From Dipteris shenzhenensis (taxonomy: Eukaryota; Polypodiophyta; Polypodiopsida; Gleicheniales), in the NCBI GenBank assembly GCA_047967505.1, contig CM106540.1: a stretch of DNA of 64,000 bases. One strand, written 5' to 3'. Below, one piece after another: positions 22,986-35,300 of the stretch (positions are counted from its first letter, which is position 1; each line of letters opens with the position of its first letter). Position numbers and translations under genes: made by a program. A model generated the notes under the pieces. It saw only the letters and a program-made list of their open reading frames with translations. It was not told the origin of the DNA and did no database searches.

Positions 22986-24130
22986 TCAAAGGATGCTAAA
23001 AAACCTTTTAGAAGTCACCGAAGAATCCATCTCCACAGTTTCTTTATTTCCTTTTTTTGAAAGGAGAAATTTTATAAAAAGATGGCGTTAGAGTGCCCTA
23101 CTATATGGTACAGGGCAAACCGTACATATAAAAAAACCAAGGTGTACACATCCCATAAAAGGAGGGTACATACATGAAGACCTTTGAGATGGTCTATAGC
23201 AAAATGAATAAAGCCATATACAAGAGAACTTACTGCACTTTGGTGAAATTTTAGCAAGTTCGATACAACTTGTATCCATATTTGTACTCATAAATTCTAT
23301 ATCATATAATCATTCTTCGTTGAGTTTCATGGCACATAATACGCTATATAACTAATAATACAGTGTTCGCACTTTTTTGGTTCATAACAAAGTAAGGCTC
23401 ATGCTAAGATAAGATTGTATTCTCTTCAAATTGGCTTTTTGACAACTGAATCATGGTAGGTTTGTAGCTTAGATGAAAATTTCATGAAACATCTACAATT
23501 TTCTATCTTATGATAGTTTTTTCAAGGAGTTGTAAAGGCCACATTGTGCAGGCCAATTTTCTCATACATGCAGTCTTACTACTTCACAGTTGTGTCCACA
23601 ATCATCCTAGTGTGGCAACTTTTTCTATGTGGAATTATAAATGTAGAGGACCAAATTCTATCAAAAAATATATATCCTTAGTGGCAATTGTAAGTGTAGC
23701 TATACAAACATCAATAATAGGTAAATAGAATGAGAAAACATGCAATATTTTTATATCTAATTTTATGTCTATAATAAAAATTGTGGTCCTACAACAACCA
23801 TAAATTGCGTCAACAATCGATTGAACTTCTTGTGGAAAATAGGTTGGTTGGCTAGAAAATTTTCTACACTCCTTAGTATGTGATTCCCTAGATAATTTGG
23901 TATTTTTAGTAAAACGCACCATTACATCTTCTTTAGAAGCTTCCCATGATCGAATATGGAGGATTTTTTGCCTTATTTATTTTTTCCATAAGAATTTGCC
24001 ATTGAACTTCAAGCTCACAAAAGGATTTTGAAGAATGACAAGTCTACTACGAGTATCAAATTTTTTTTCCAAAACACTAAAAGGACACTTTTGTAGTCGT
24101 GCTAGGTTACCAAACTAATGTTAAAAGCTT
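22986..24130. other. AT-rich intergenic sequence
   Basis: No recognisable gene. Short open frames exist on both strands (for example 23922-23635 minus, 95 aa) but show no domain and have AT-rich, random-looking composition. Confidence 0.5.
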
Positions 24131-24490
24131 TTTGGTATGGCTAAAAATTTCACTGCAACAAAGTTGTAACTCCACATAGACCATGGTGGAGAATATATGT
24201 TTGCATGACTTTAATGCTTTCATTGGTGAAAAAGGCATTACGCATCATTGTATTGTGCCGTGTACACCTCAACGAAAAGGTGTTGTTGAGAATAAAAATC
24301 TCACTCTTTTGGAAATGGCATGTTGTATGACAAGTTGTGCATGTTGTAAGGTAAAGCATCTTCCTGACAAGTTGTGCATGGAAGATATCATGGGTGCAAA
24401 CTATGTATTGCATAGGTGTCCCACTAAGGCATTAAGAGTTGTTACACGTTCATTTAATTGGGTATCTCTTGGTGTCTACATATGTGGCTG
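24131..24490 (+). pseudogene. Copia integrase fragment
   Basis: Plus-strand frames give a decayed DHGGEYM motif (second catalytic Asp, about 24175) and then KGITHHCIVPCTPQRKGVVE (Glu in the position of the third catalytic residue). They end with ANYVLHRCPTKAL, the conserved block after the integrase core. A frameshift lies between the first and second motifs. No LTR, gag or RT is attached. It abuts the 3' side of the minus-strand family L copy C at about 24495, which truncates that copy. Confidence 0.75.
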
Positions 24491-24494
24491 AATA

Positions 24495-27400
24495 AAAATC
24501 TTCTATGGGGGTCTTTGTGACCCGAGGTATATGCAATTGTATCCCCACTCTTGTATCATTTTGAGCTGACACATGAATGGTCGTCCCAATATGATACCAC
24601 ACTTTGGACTTGTGCCAAAATCTACCACGACAAAGGTGTGCTCATATTCTATGGGATATCAGGTCATAACTACCTGCTCAAAGAGCCCTATCCATTGTTG
24701 TATGTATTCATTCACAAGCTGAAGCTTTATACATGTATTGCACACTATTGGTCTTCCCCATTTTTCCCAGGTTTGTTCGGTAGCTGTGGCAACTCCAGAT
24801 CCACTGTTGAGTATAGCTAGGGTTCTGACATCTTTGTACTCAATTGGTAGAGTTGTGTTACCATCATCTCCCTCACAATATCCTCCTACTTTGTTGATGG
24901 GACCTGGTTGTAGCAATGGCTTGGGGTTATCTCTGTCTTCTATTTCTCTTTCCAGAGTAGCTACGATGTTTTTAACTCCCATCTTCTCGAGGATATTCGT
25001 CATGTCTCTCCACAAGCTTGTTTTACCTTCAATATGTCTACTAAAGGTATAATATACCTCACTAGGGTCGATAATAGTTTTTGTAGGTTCCTTGAATCCA
25101 ATCTTGGTGGCATGGGTTTCCATTGTGAGGGTAGAATGTGCACTTTAGACCTATCCTCGTGCTCTCCTAAGTATGAATGTAGGGTTTTGAGTGATTCGGG
25201 TTCGCTATCTTTAGATTTCTAAGAACCCATGTCTCCATACAAGGATCTAAGCTTTAAATTTAGCATCTGTTTATCTACGTCCACTTCCTCCAATTAGAGC
25301 AGATTCAAGCATTGCGCTTCCATCTTTAGCATCCCTAATGGCTTATCAAAGCTTGTCTGGACATTCTTTCTTCAACTTCTAGTACTACCAAAGGCTCAAA
25401 CGTTATGCTTGGCATAATGCTAGGCGACGGATCGGTTGAATTTTGTCACTCTATGAGAAATATTTTTCTTTTTAGTAATCTACTTTGTTCTGCTCCCTAC
25501 GTGCATACTTGACTCCATTTTTGGAGGGCTTGAAGACCTTATCCAATATACACTTCCCCCGGATTTTACATTAGGCTCTTTGGGTGCAAAATTTGGTTGT
25601 TCTACAACTTACAGAGTAGGGTGTGGCTGGTTGTACTCGTGGATAGGCTTGGACATGTTCTCATTCTTTTTGAGTGGCCAACTCTGCTTTTTTGGCCTTT
25701 TCCCTTGTGCGTCTAGCTTTTCATGAGCCCCTATGGCATTTAGGACCATAGCTAGAAAATTATGCCTACGTCTCCTTGTTATACTCTCCGTCCTTTTTAG
25801 CTTGAGCCTTGGTGGTCACGTTGGGACCACTGCTTTTGGCTCTGAAGCACTGGGTAATGTGTTGACACTAACCTTTCACACAGATTTGCCCTTGTGCACA
25901 GTGTTCCTTGGACAATCTACAAGCAAGTGCAAGTTTGCACCTACAAAATCATTTCCCTGTAGGTCCTCTATATCGTGGGCAATCCATCAAATCATGATTG
26001 CCATCACATTTGATACATATCTTGGCTCTGGGTTCTTGAGGTTTTGGTTTTGGCTCATCAAACAACCTAACTCCTCCATTTGCTATGAAGAGCAACATTT
26101 TCTTATCAATTTGGAACTGGTCATCAAAGCTTGACATTTTGGGTTCTATGATCGATATGTGAAATGAATGCCTTATGTTTCTCGGAGGTGATTGACACAT
26201 GGTATCGTCCTCCCTATTATATGGCATTATTGGCACAAGGGTTGCATATCTTTGGGTGGGTGTACAAATCCCATGTTATGAGCCTCAATTTGACAAGAAG
26301 GTTGATACCTCACTATTAGCGTGTTGTGGTGGTTGGTATGGCTACACTATTGGCCTCTGAAAATCTTGAGTTTGATATCTAAGCCTATAATAGTCCTCTT
26401 GCACAATGTAGGTTTGTGAATAAAGTTCGGTGCCAGACCACTCTTGCAGTCCTGTTTGTGTTCAATCCACATGAATTGGTATCTCATATGTATCTCACAT
26501 TTTCTTGAAGATCAAATCCACTAGAACCTTGGTGTTTGAAGGTTGGTCTGGCTTCACATCACTGGACGAGTCTAAGCTTGCAAATTTAGTATTAGAACCC
26601 ACTTATGAGTCTTTATATTTGTTTATATTATCCACTAAATCCATAGCTTCAAGGGTGCATGATCTAGCGTGGCACATCTCTTCATGTATACATCCTTCTT
26701 GAGGTGTTTGTTGGTCAACCCTTCTTAAAAATATTAGATAAAATGCTCCTGGGTTAGGCATTCAGCTTCTAGACATCTAGCAATGTAATGTTTCAACTAG
26801 GGTCACATCTGTCACAAATTCTCCTATTCCCTATTTGAACTTATGAATCTACATCAAAGTATTCTGCCTGATGCCTCTCTTTAAAAACTTATCTATGAAA
26901 TCATGTGTCAATGCAGTTATATCATTGGAACTCAATTGATCCAAGGTTTGGAATCACAAAAGGGCGCTGCCTTCTAGAGTTAATCCAAATCCTTCAAATT
27001 GGGTATAGAAATTTGTGACTCCTTCTGCTCGTAGTACCTACTTGAATGTCACTACATGTTCGTACGGATTTAATATGCCGCCAACACTTTCTTGACCCAC
27101 TTTTGAAGCTTTGATGGTCGTACAATCTTTTGATAGGCATGTGTGGGTGGTACAGCCATCATGGGGTTGTATGTAGCTGCATGAGCCATGTAGTTTGGTT
27201 CGTGTGGTCGCATTGGCCCTTGGTTGGCTAGATGACCCACCATTACCTCCTATGGTTTTACATCCTAGTTTGGCATTTATGACATTGGAATCTTTTGATT
27301 GAAGTTTTGGCATCTCTTTTCTCATTTTGTCTTCATCTTGGGCCTCATATCTTGGTTATACCTCAAAAGGATTGGTCGATCTCCTTGACACCCCTCGCAT

Positions 27401-28440
27401 GGAAAAGATGCAATTTTATATTTTAGGCATGAGATCTAGAATTGCTATACCCATGTTCGTGTATCCATTAGACTCATGTGGTAGTATCATATGATATGAC
27501 TGGCCATGTGTATCTAAGAACAAAATATTAGTGATTCTTGTGCCACTCTACCATACAAAAATGTATAAATCTTGTTCATTTGAGGTCACACGACTATCCT
27601 GGGGTTCTTGATCTTGTAGAATGCTCCTGTACCATCCTCATCATGGTAGTAAAGGACTATGGTGGGGTCGTCGAGATCAAATTTTTTTGACTCAGAATAA
27701 ATCTACTTGCCTACACCCATCAAAATTTGGCATAGACAGTATTTGCACAATTGTCTGTGTCCACCAGCCTTCCTACTTTTCCTCCTAATGCATATACCTC
27801 AAGCGGGTTGTCCACTACCTGATACATCATGCCATCTAGTCCAAAATACCTATCTCCATGGTAGGATACCTGCGGTCTATCTAGAAAATACACTAGATGG
27901 TTTTCAATGCAAACTAAGAATCTACCAAGAGAATGTTGGTCTATCTTTGCTTAGTATGCGTTTACGTATTGGAACCCAAGCCACATTTTGGCCTGGTTTG
28001 GCTCATGATTCACACAAAAATTTGTGAGGTGCTGAGGTTTGACTACCCCTTGCCAAATTTGAGCCAGAGTTCAACAAATTTCAAAACTAATTCTCCATCC
28101 TTGGCTCTAAACTAGTAGGCCCACTCTGCATTATAAGTCTCTTATCCTGGCATTTGATACATCTTGTCCATGTTGCCACTACTTAACTAAGATATTGCAC
28201 TTGATTTTGGCCTTTAAGCTCGTAGGTTTTGATTGTTTTTCTCTAGTGTAGAGTAGCCACGTTGTGGATTCCATGAGGGTATGTAGACCAATTGATGCCC
28301 CGGGAAGTAGCAAGCTAAGGGTGTCCACTTTTTGTTCACTCCCCAATCCTTAGGAGGTGGAAAAACAAGCTTTTTAGCACACAAAAATGCAAATCTCACC
28401 TACTTCCCTATGGATCTAGTCTTTGAAGTCTTTAGACACA
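24495..28440 (-). pseudogene. Family L polyprotein, degenerate (copy C)
   Basis: Reading leftward: the N-terminal motif YHGDRYFGLDGMMYQV (about 27865-27815), a DLYIFVW..SGTRITNILFLD block (about 27570-27510), a zinc knuckle CIKCDGNHDLMDC (about 26020-25980), a decayed second knuckle ending VDCPRN (about 25920), the SLYGDMGS block (about 25230), and a retropepsin-like domain from about 24840. The catalytic triplet there reads NSG: the codon at 24805-24807 is Asn instead of Asp, so this protease copy is dead. The protease closes with IILGRPFM and KMIQEWGYN (about 24590-24540). The second protease domain seen in copy A is missing because the sequence ends at the Copia scrap. Many stops and shifts are present. 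Confidence 0.7.
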
Positions 28441-29547
28441 ACATCACACTTGCTATTGTGCACACAATCATATAGTCTGATCGAAAATTCGATGCACACA
28501 CAAAAAATTTCTTTGTGTCACACGGCATGGTTCCAGGGTGGTCACACCTTTGTCACGAACAGAGAGTGTCATATTAAATTCTAAATTTCTCACTCATTTT
28601 AGATTAAATGTTATTGAAACTTTGTAAATGGTCTCTTTACATTATGTAGAGCTTAACTTGATTTATTGGTAATTTTTTGAATGATTTATGTAATTATAAA
28701 TAATTATTTATAATAAATAAAGTCATAAAATACATGCATTTTAGTAGCACACCACATTTTTTTAGTATTTTGAATAATTAAGCAAATCCAATTCGGTGGA
28801 AGGTTAGTAGGCACATAAGGGTGTGTGGTTGAATCATCAAATCCCAAATCCAACGGTTAGATTTAGGAAGATTGAAGTTTAATTTTTACTTTTACTCCTT
28901 TGAGGATCAACAAAGAATATTAAAAATAAATCTAGTAATTCTCAAACATGACCAAATATCTCAAAAATGTCAATATTTTTAGTCCTCCGCATGATGAATA
29001 AGAGGAAAAAATTTTGGTTAAATTTGAGTAAGGGAAACGTACGATATGGCCTCCAAGAGTGAAATCTCCCTTTTGTGGGGGAAAAAGGGCCACCCAAGCC
29101 TAATACCAAGACAAGGTAGGCTTGGTATTAGGCTTGGTGAGGTAGGCTAGGAGCATCACCAACCCTAGTGGCAATCCTTTGGAGTGTTCATGCTGCCCAT
29201 GTGGAAGGCTGAGTCATCAAGGAGATGTGATATCACTCCTTGCCATGTCACCTTACATTGCCACACGTGCTGCCACATCAGCCACATGTGCCACCTCATC
29301 ATTCCACATCATAGGAACTCTTGGAGCCATGTCATCACACCTTGCCACCTTGGCATACCCCGTCAACCTTGCCACGTCACCAATCCCTCCACCTCAATTT
29401 GCCATGTCAATCTACCACCTCATGAATGCCAACTCATCCTGCCACATCACATTTCCACGTCATGGAAGAGACTCATATATTCCACACCGTATTGCCACAT
29501 CATGACCATGCATGGTGCCACATCAGCCACATGTATACACATCATGA
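28441..29547. other. AT-rich intergenic sequence, then GCCACATCA-like repeats
   Basis: 28441-29090 holds no recognised gene. 29220-29540 is a loose run of CCAC(A/G)T(C/G)A(T/C)CA-like words (CCATGTCA, CCACATCAGCC, CCACCTCATCA and others) similar in style to the block at 31255-31420 inside the young Copia leader. No ORF here has a recognisable domain. Confidence 0.5.
29095..29137. repeat. Short perfect hairpin
   Basis: AAGCCTAATACCAAG and its reverse complement CTTGGTATTAGGCTT are separated by about 12 bases. The function is unknown; it could be a transposon terminus or a local inversion scar. Confidence 0.8.
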
Positions 29548-29719
29548 TGTGCGCAAGGCATAAAATACCTCAATCGAGGTTTATGACCGCGATGTGCGAG
29601 GCATAGAATACCTCGATCGAGGTTTATGACCTGTGTGAGGCATAGAATACCTCGATCGAGGTATATGACCATGGGGGTATGTACCTCGATTGAGGTTTAT
29701 ACCTGCGTGAGGCATTGAA
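29548..29719. repeat. Array of 16-bp palindromes (left array)
   Basis: Four units of about 45 bp each contain ACCTCGATCGAGGT or a one-base variant, within a frame like GAGGCATAGAATACCTCGAT. The array stops at the first base of the young Copia LTR (29720). The same palindrome recurs about 13 times at 40541-41142. Confidence 0.9.
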
Positions 29720-29976
29720 TGTTGAGAGTTCACGCTCAACATCATGTGATCATGTGTGCATAGCACCATCACGTGATCATATGTGCATAGCACTAACCTT
29801 ATAGAGTGCTATAAAGGAAAGGGTTAGATCCCCTAACCCTAACCCTAAAAGGGTTTGTATATATTCTATTTTTTCAACTAAATCTAGTGTACAGTTAGTC
29901 ATTTGTGGTGTGCTCTCTAGCTGTGCCCTCTCTCCTCATCTCCACTCTTCTCCTCTCCCCTCTTCATATTTTGTCA
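29720..29976 (+). repeat. 5' LTR of Copia II, with telomere-like motif
   Basis: 257 bp, TGTTGAGAG to TTTTGTCA. It contains a near-exact internal duplication (ATGTGATCATGTGTGCATAG and CGTGATCATATGTGCATAG), a CCCTAACCCTAACCCTAAAA stretch near 29832-29851, and a TATATAT box-like sequence near 29860. Confidence 0.95.
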
Positions 29977-29988
29977 TGGTATCAGAGC
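29977..29988 (+). other. Primer-binding site (tRNA-iMet) of Copia II
   Basis: TGGTATCAGAGC starts at the base after the LTR terminal CA. This is the standard plant Copia primer site. Confidence 0.95.
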
Positions 29989-32366
29989 ATGGTTCTGCCT
30001 TCCGTTGAGGCGCCATCCTTCTTGTGAGAGAGATTGTGAGATTGAGAGTTCTCTTGAGTGATTGCGATATCTTTCCCTTCACTTCCGTTGAGAGAAAATT
30101 CCGTCCATTTGGTGAGATATTTCCGTTCATCTCCTTCAAGAGTTTGTGAGAGATTTGATTCTTCTTCTTAAGAGAAATAGAGAGAAAATTTCGTCCATAG
30201 AGGAATTTCCGTCCATTTGATTGTGTGAGAGAGGGATTCCTTGTGACATTCCATTTGTTGAGAGTTGTTCTTTGAGAGATTCTTATGAGAGACGGATACC
30301 GAAAAATTGAGAGAGACATATCGGTCTCTACAAGAGAACTTGAACTAGCCCAGGGCTTCCCAATGCACAACAGCGGCCTCCTGCTATATGGGCTAGAGTA
30401 GTCTCTATGAGCCCATATACGTCCTATTCTATGGACGATTGGCTTTAGCTGCATCTCCGACAATCGGCATCAGGAGCCGCACCTCCACAGCTAAGCAAGG
30501 TAAGCTTCATCAAGCTCCACTACAGCCAGCCGCCTTCATCGCCACCATCGACCTACAGCAGCTCGTAGTTTTCGGTGTATAGCCAGCTCCTTCAACGACT
30601 GGCTCCTTGGCTCTGCCTCCTTCAAGCTCTTTGCAAGAGCACACGGGCAACCAGTCGACCATTTAAAGCAAACAGTAAGCGCATACGCACCTCTGCCTGC
30701 AAGCAACGACCATGGTTCATCTACGGGCCTCCCAAATCTCCAAGCGCACCTGACTTTGCATTTCAATCGCTAGCAGCAGCTCCTTCACTACAGCTTCTCC
30801 AACGACTCAGTAGCAGCGGCGTCCTCCACAAGCCCCAACGAACTACCTTAAGCGCCATACAGCCGGAAGCAAGCACCGCAGCAGCAACTGCGCCTAGGCC
30901 TCAATGACTAACGAAGGCCTACAGCCGCAACGCCAATATAGTAGTGGCAGCCTCCCTCCACGGTCTCCACTGCTCCATCTACAAACACAAGCTTCAACGC
31001 TCAACAGCCCACAAGCAGGGCGACCTCCAACGAAAGCCTTCAGCAAGCCAACCGACGGCTTCAACGCCTCCAGCCCATCGACGAAAATCCACAGGGAGAC
31101 GAAATCTCCAAGATTCCGTCAGAATCTTTCGTAGATTCCGGTCCTCCAGAAATCGACACGTGGCGGATAACATATACCTACGGTTAGGTTCAGATAACCA
31201 TGTTAGGTTGGTACAGTCAAGTTTACTTGGGTTAGGTTTGGTTGGCCAAATTTGTGCCACGTGGCAACCTTATCCTACCCACGTGCCACGTCATCACTGC
31301 CATGTCATCACTGCCACATCAACTGCCACGTCATCAGGCCACGTCATCTGTGCCACGTCATCTGGCCACGTCATCAGGCCACGTCATCAGTGACACCTCA
31401 GCACTGCCACCTCAGCAGTCCAGTCAGCACTGACCCTCTACAGGCACAGTCCCTTGCCAGGCACACTGTGCACACACTGCATGTGCACACTCCTGCCACC
31501 TCAGCACAGAGCTTCACTGGCACACCTCTTGCTAAGCACAGTGCCACATCATCACTGCATGTGACTCACAGTGACACATCATCATTGAGCACCATTTGCA
31601 CTCCTTTTGCCCCTCCACCTAGATCAAGTCGTATCTCTTGATCCAGGAAGAATTTGAGGGTGCTCCAAAAAGGAAAGTCGCTCGATTTTTTGTGCTCTAC
31701 GTGCTCGTTACATCACGCGCACATTTCGGCGCAAGTTACACTCACATTTGAGCCTCGCCGACAAAACCACTTCCTTCACGCACATTTGCCTCTACATCGA
31801 CGCATCTGACCCAGCACTTAAAAAGAACAAAGGAAAAGGAATTATTTGCTGCTCTTTCATCGATCGACGGTTGGTTTAGATCTAGATCAGAGTAGACTAG
31901 ATCGCCATAGAGGGGACGCTTTGAATTCCCCAAGTTGCCAATCTAAGCCATGCCCGAAATTCCCGACTAGTACCTACTCGGAGTCAGTCCATACGCTCAC
32001 ATCCGATTTCACATCATTACATTACCTGAAACCTTACGTTCATCAGTTCAGTGAGCAGACTTCAGAGTTCAGAGGCATTGCAGATTGATTCAGTGGGCAG
32101 ATAGCACTTGATTTCACACACACATGCCACCATTGTAAAGCCTATTTGGCTATCTCACGGCATCGTGCACAACATTTTTTCAGCCTTGTAAAGCCTCTTG
32201 GCTATTCCCGGCATCATTGCCACAAGCCTTGTAACACAGGTCAGATCTTATTTACTGCAGTTCTATCTTCACCGACGGTACAGAGATTTCACTTGGCATC
32301 TTCAGTGTATTTGCAGTTGATTCATACAGAGTTTTCCAGGACACTTTTGAGTACATTGCTTGCACC
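29989..32366 (+). other. Long 5' leader of Copia II
   Basis: 2.4 kb lies between the primer site and the gag start. It contains only short frames without domains. Its 5' half is GAGA-rich (30020-30300) and then compositionally Pro/Ser/Ala-like (30480-31130). It carries a repeat block at 31255-31420 and a short threefold repeat of CTTGTAAAGCCT-like words at 32130-32235. The leader must hold the packaging and translation signals, but none is identified by eye. Confidence 0.7.
31255..31430 (+). repeat. GCCACGTCATCA repeat block
   Basis: About ten copies of GCCA(C/T)(G/A)TCATC(A/T) or close variants lie in 150 bp, grading into GCCACCTCAGCA variants. The core CCACGTCA contains an ACGT element of the kind bound by plant bZIP factors. 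Whether it acts as an enhancer in the leader is inference. Confidence 0.8.
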
Positions 32367-35300
32367 ATGTCGACTAGCAACCTCAATCTGGAGGCATCTG
32401 CTAAGTTAGACAACTCCAACTACGGTACATGGAAATACCGAATGGAGACCATTCTTGTGCTTCAGGACAAATGGGAGTATGTTGATGGATCCATACCTAG
32501 ACCATTGGCCGATCCAGCCACCAGTAGCTCTACTCCATCTGTTGTCACAGCACCAGCAACGGGATCTACATCGGGATCTACATCTACACAAACAGTTTCC
32601 GCACCAGTAGCAGATCCTGCCATTGCCCGAGCTCAAGCAGAATGGGATAAGAAAGATAAGTATGCCTATCACCTGATCAAGCACCTGATCAAGCAGAATG
32701 TGCAAGATGTCATGCTAGGACAGCTCAACACAGTCAAGACATCAAAAGAAGCATGGGATATGTTCGCAGCTCTCTACGAGTCCAAGAACACATCCAGGAT
32801 TCTCACCCTGAGAAACCAGATCAACCAGAGTTTCCGCAACAGCAGTGAAACCGGTCATGCTTATGTACTCCGCATCAAAGACTACTACAATCAACTTGCA
32901 GCAGCAGGAGAGACTATGAATCCCGCAGAAATGGTTCAAGTAATCCTGAATGGACTAGGAGAAGGATATGAGAATCTGGTCCAGAGTATTGCCATCCAAC
33001 GGCAAATTCCAACACTTGAAGAACTTCAGTCAGTTCTACTTGGTGAAGAACTCAGGACTCAGGCCATTCAAGCACGTAAAGGTCATTCTAATGATCAGGC
33101 ATTCACAGCTTCAGACAGAAGCAGAGGCAAAGGCAGAAACAGAGGTAGATCATATCAGAAAAGTGGTCAAAATCAAAGTCAGAATCAGCATCAGCATCAA
33201 CAGCATCCTCAGCAACATCAAAATCAGCAAAGAGGAAATCATTCCAACCGAGGAAGATTCCAAGGACGAGGAAATGCATCCACCAATGTGTCAAACATTC
33301 AATGCAACTATTGTCACAAGTTTGGACACTATGAAAGAGATTGCCGCAAGAAGCAATATGACCAAGGCGGTCAATTTAGCAGTAATCGAGGGAATTCTCG
33401 AGGAAGAGGAAATCAACGTGGTGGACATTCTAGTCACAGTCATTTTGCAAATGAACATGGCAATATGTTTCTTGCAAATGAGGAATTGCATCAGACTGAT
33501 ACAATGCACCAAGACACTGATTTCAATCCCAAAGAGGATTTCAGCTATCAAGTCGACCAAGTGGAACAGGATCCTTGGTACATCGACAGCGGTGCATCAT
33601 CTCATATGACAAATCATCAGGAATGGTTCACAGAAATGAAGCCATTAGAAGGTCAAAAGAATGTCATCTATGCAGCAGACAATACACCGAATCCGGTTCA
33701 AGGGACAGGTGTTATCCCTATGAACAATTTCACTGGTACAAAAGGATTAGTCAAAGATGTGCTCTATGTTCCGAAGCTCAGCAAGAACCTTTTGTCAGTA
33801 GGTCAAATGACGGAACACAACTACAAAGTCATCTTCGACGGTGATGAATGCACTATCAGAGACAAATCCAAAAGAGGTCAGCTAGTAGCAAAAGGTGTCA
33901 AGGAAGGACGCTTATACAGGATGCTAGCTACAGTACCAGATAAGCATGCCATGTCAGCTCAAATGCAACAGATGCCACTATCTGCAAAATGGCACAAGAG
34001 ATATGGTCATGTCAACTTCAAGTACTTGTTAGATCTAAGGAACCAAAATATGGCAATTGGGATTCCGAAGCTACAGTTTCTTGGAAAGTTTTGTGAAGCA
34101 TGCTGCTTCGGCAAACAAAAGCGAACCAACTTTGTCAGAAGTACCTCTCGTGCACGAGGTATTCTTGATTTAATTCATACAGATGTATGGGGTTATGCCC
34201 AGACCCGCAGCATCAATGGTTCACTTTATTACTTGACCTTCATCGACGACTACAGCAGATATTGTTGGGTCTACTTTCTGAAAGAGAAATCTGAAGTGTT
34301 TGCCAGATTTCAAGAATTCAAAGCCATGGTAGAAAACCAAACAAGCAGAAAGATTAAGGTCATGAGATCAGACAGAGGAGGTGAATACATGTCTTCAGCC
34401 TTCATGAACTTTTGTAAAAATCACGGCATTCAAAGACAATTCACATGTGCAGATACTCCTCAGCAAAATGCAATAGCTGAAAGGAAGAATGGGACTTTAG
34501 CAGACAGTGCTAGAGCAATGCTTAGTGAAAAGCATCTTCCGAATCAGTATTGGGCAGAAGCAATAGCTACAGCTAACTACTTGCTTAATCGGCTTCCTAC
34601 CGAACCGATACAAGGTATGACTCCTTATGAAGCATTCACTGGACACAAGCCACGCATTGGGCATCTCCGCATATTTGGTTGCATAGCATATGCCCACATA
34701 CATGATGATCATCGCAGGAAATTGGATGCGAAGTCACGCAAATGCATCATGGTTGGCTACAGTGAAGAAAGTAAAGCATACAAATTGTATGATCCCATCA
34801 ACCGCAAAGTCATTATCTCCAGAGATGTAATCTTCGATGAGGAATCAGAATGGAAAACCTCACCTACACAGGAGATAGAAACATCGACTTCACAGTCATC
34901 TACAGAACAGGTTGATGAAGAAGAGCAAGAATTGCCAGCAACACCCCAATCAGCATCACAGCAGCTCAGACGGTCTACTAGGGAAAGCAGACCACCAGCC
35001 AGATTGACATATGCTCAGAAAGGCAAAGCAATTCAGGTGGAAACCACCAACTATGCTCTTATGACTACCATCATGGCTACAGAAGAGCCAGTGTACTTCG
35101 AAGACGCAGTAGATAAGCCAGAATGGCAAACTGCAATGAATGAAGAAATGGATGCGTTGTATAAAAACAACACTTGGGAATTATGCGACCTTCCACCAGG
35201 AAAGAAGGCCATAGCCAACAAATGGGTATACAAAGTGAAGTACAATCCAGATGGCAGTATTCAGAGATACAAAGCCAGATTAGTTGCAAAAGGATTTGCA

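Noticed and set aside
22249-22999. Plus-strand and other-frame ORFs of 116-137 codons
   Set aside because: They are antisense or shifted shadows of the receptor kinase coding region.
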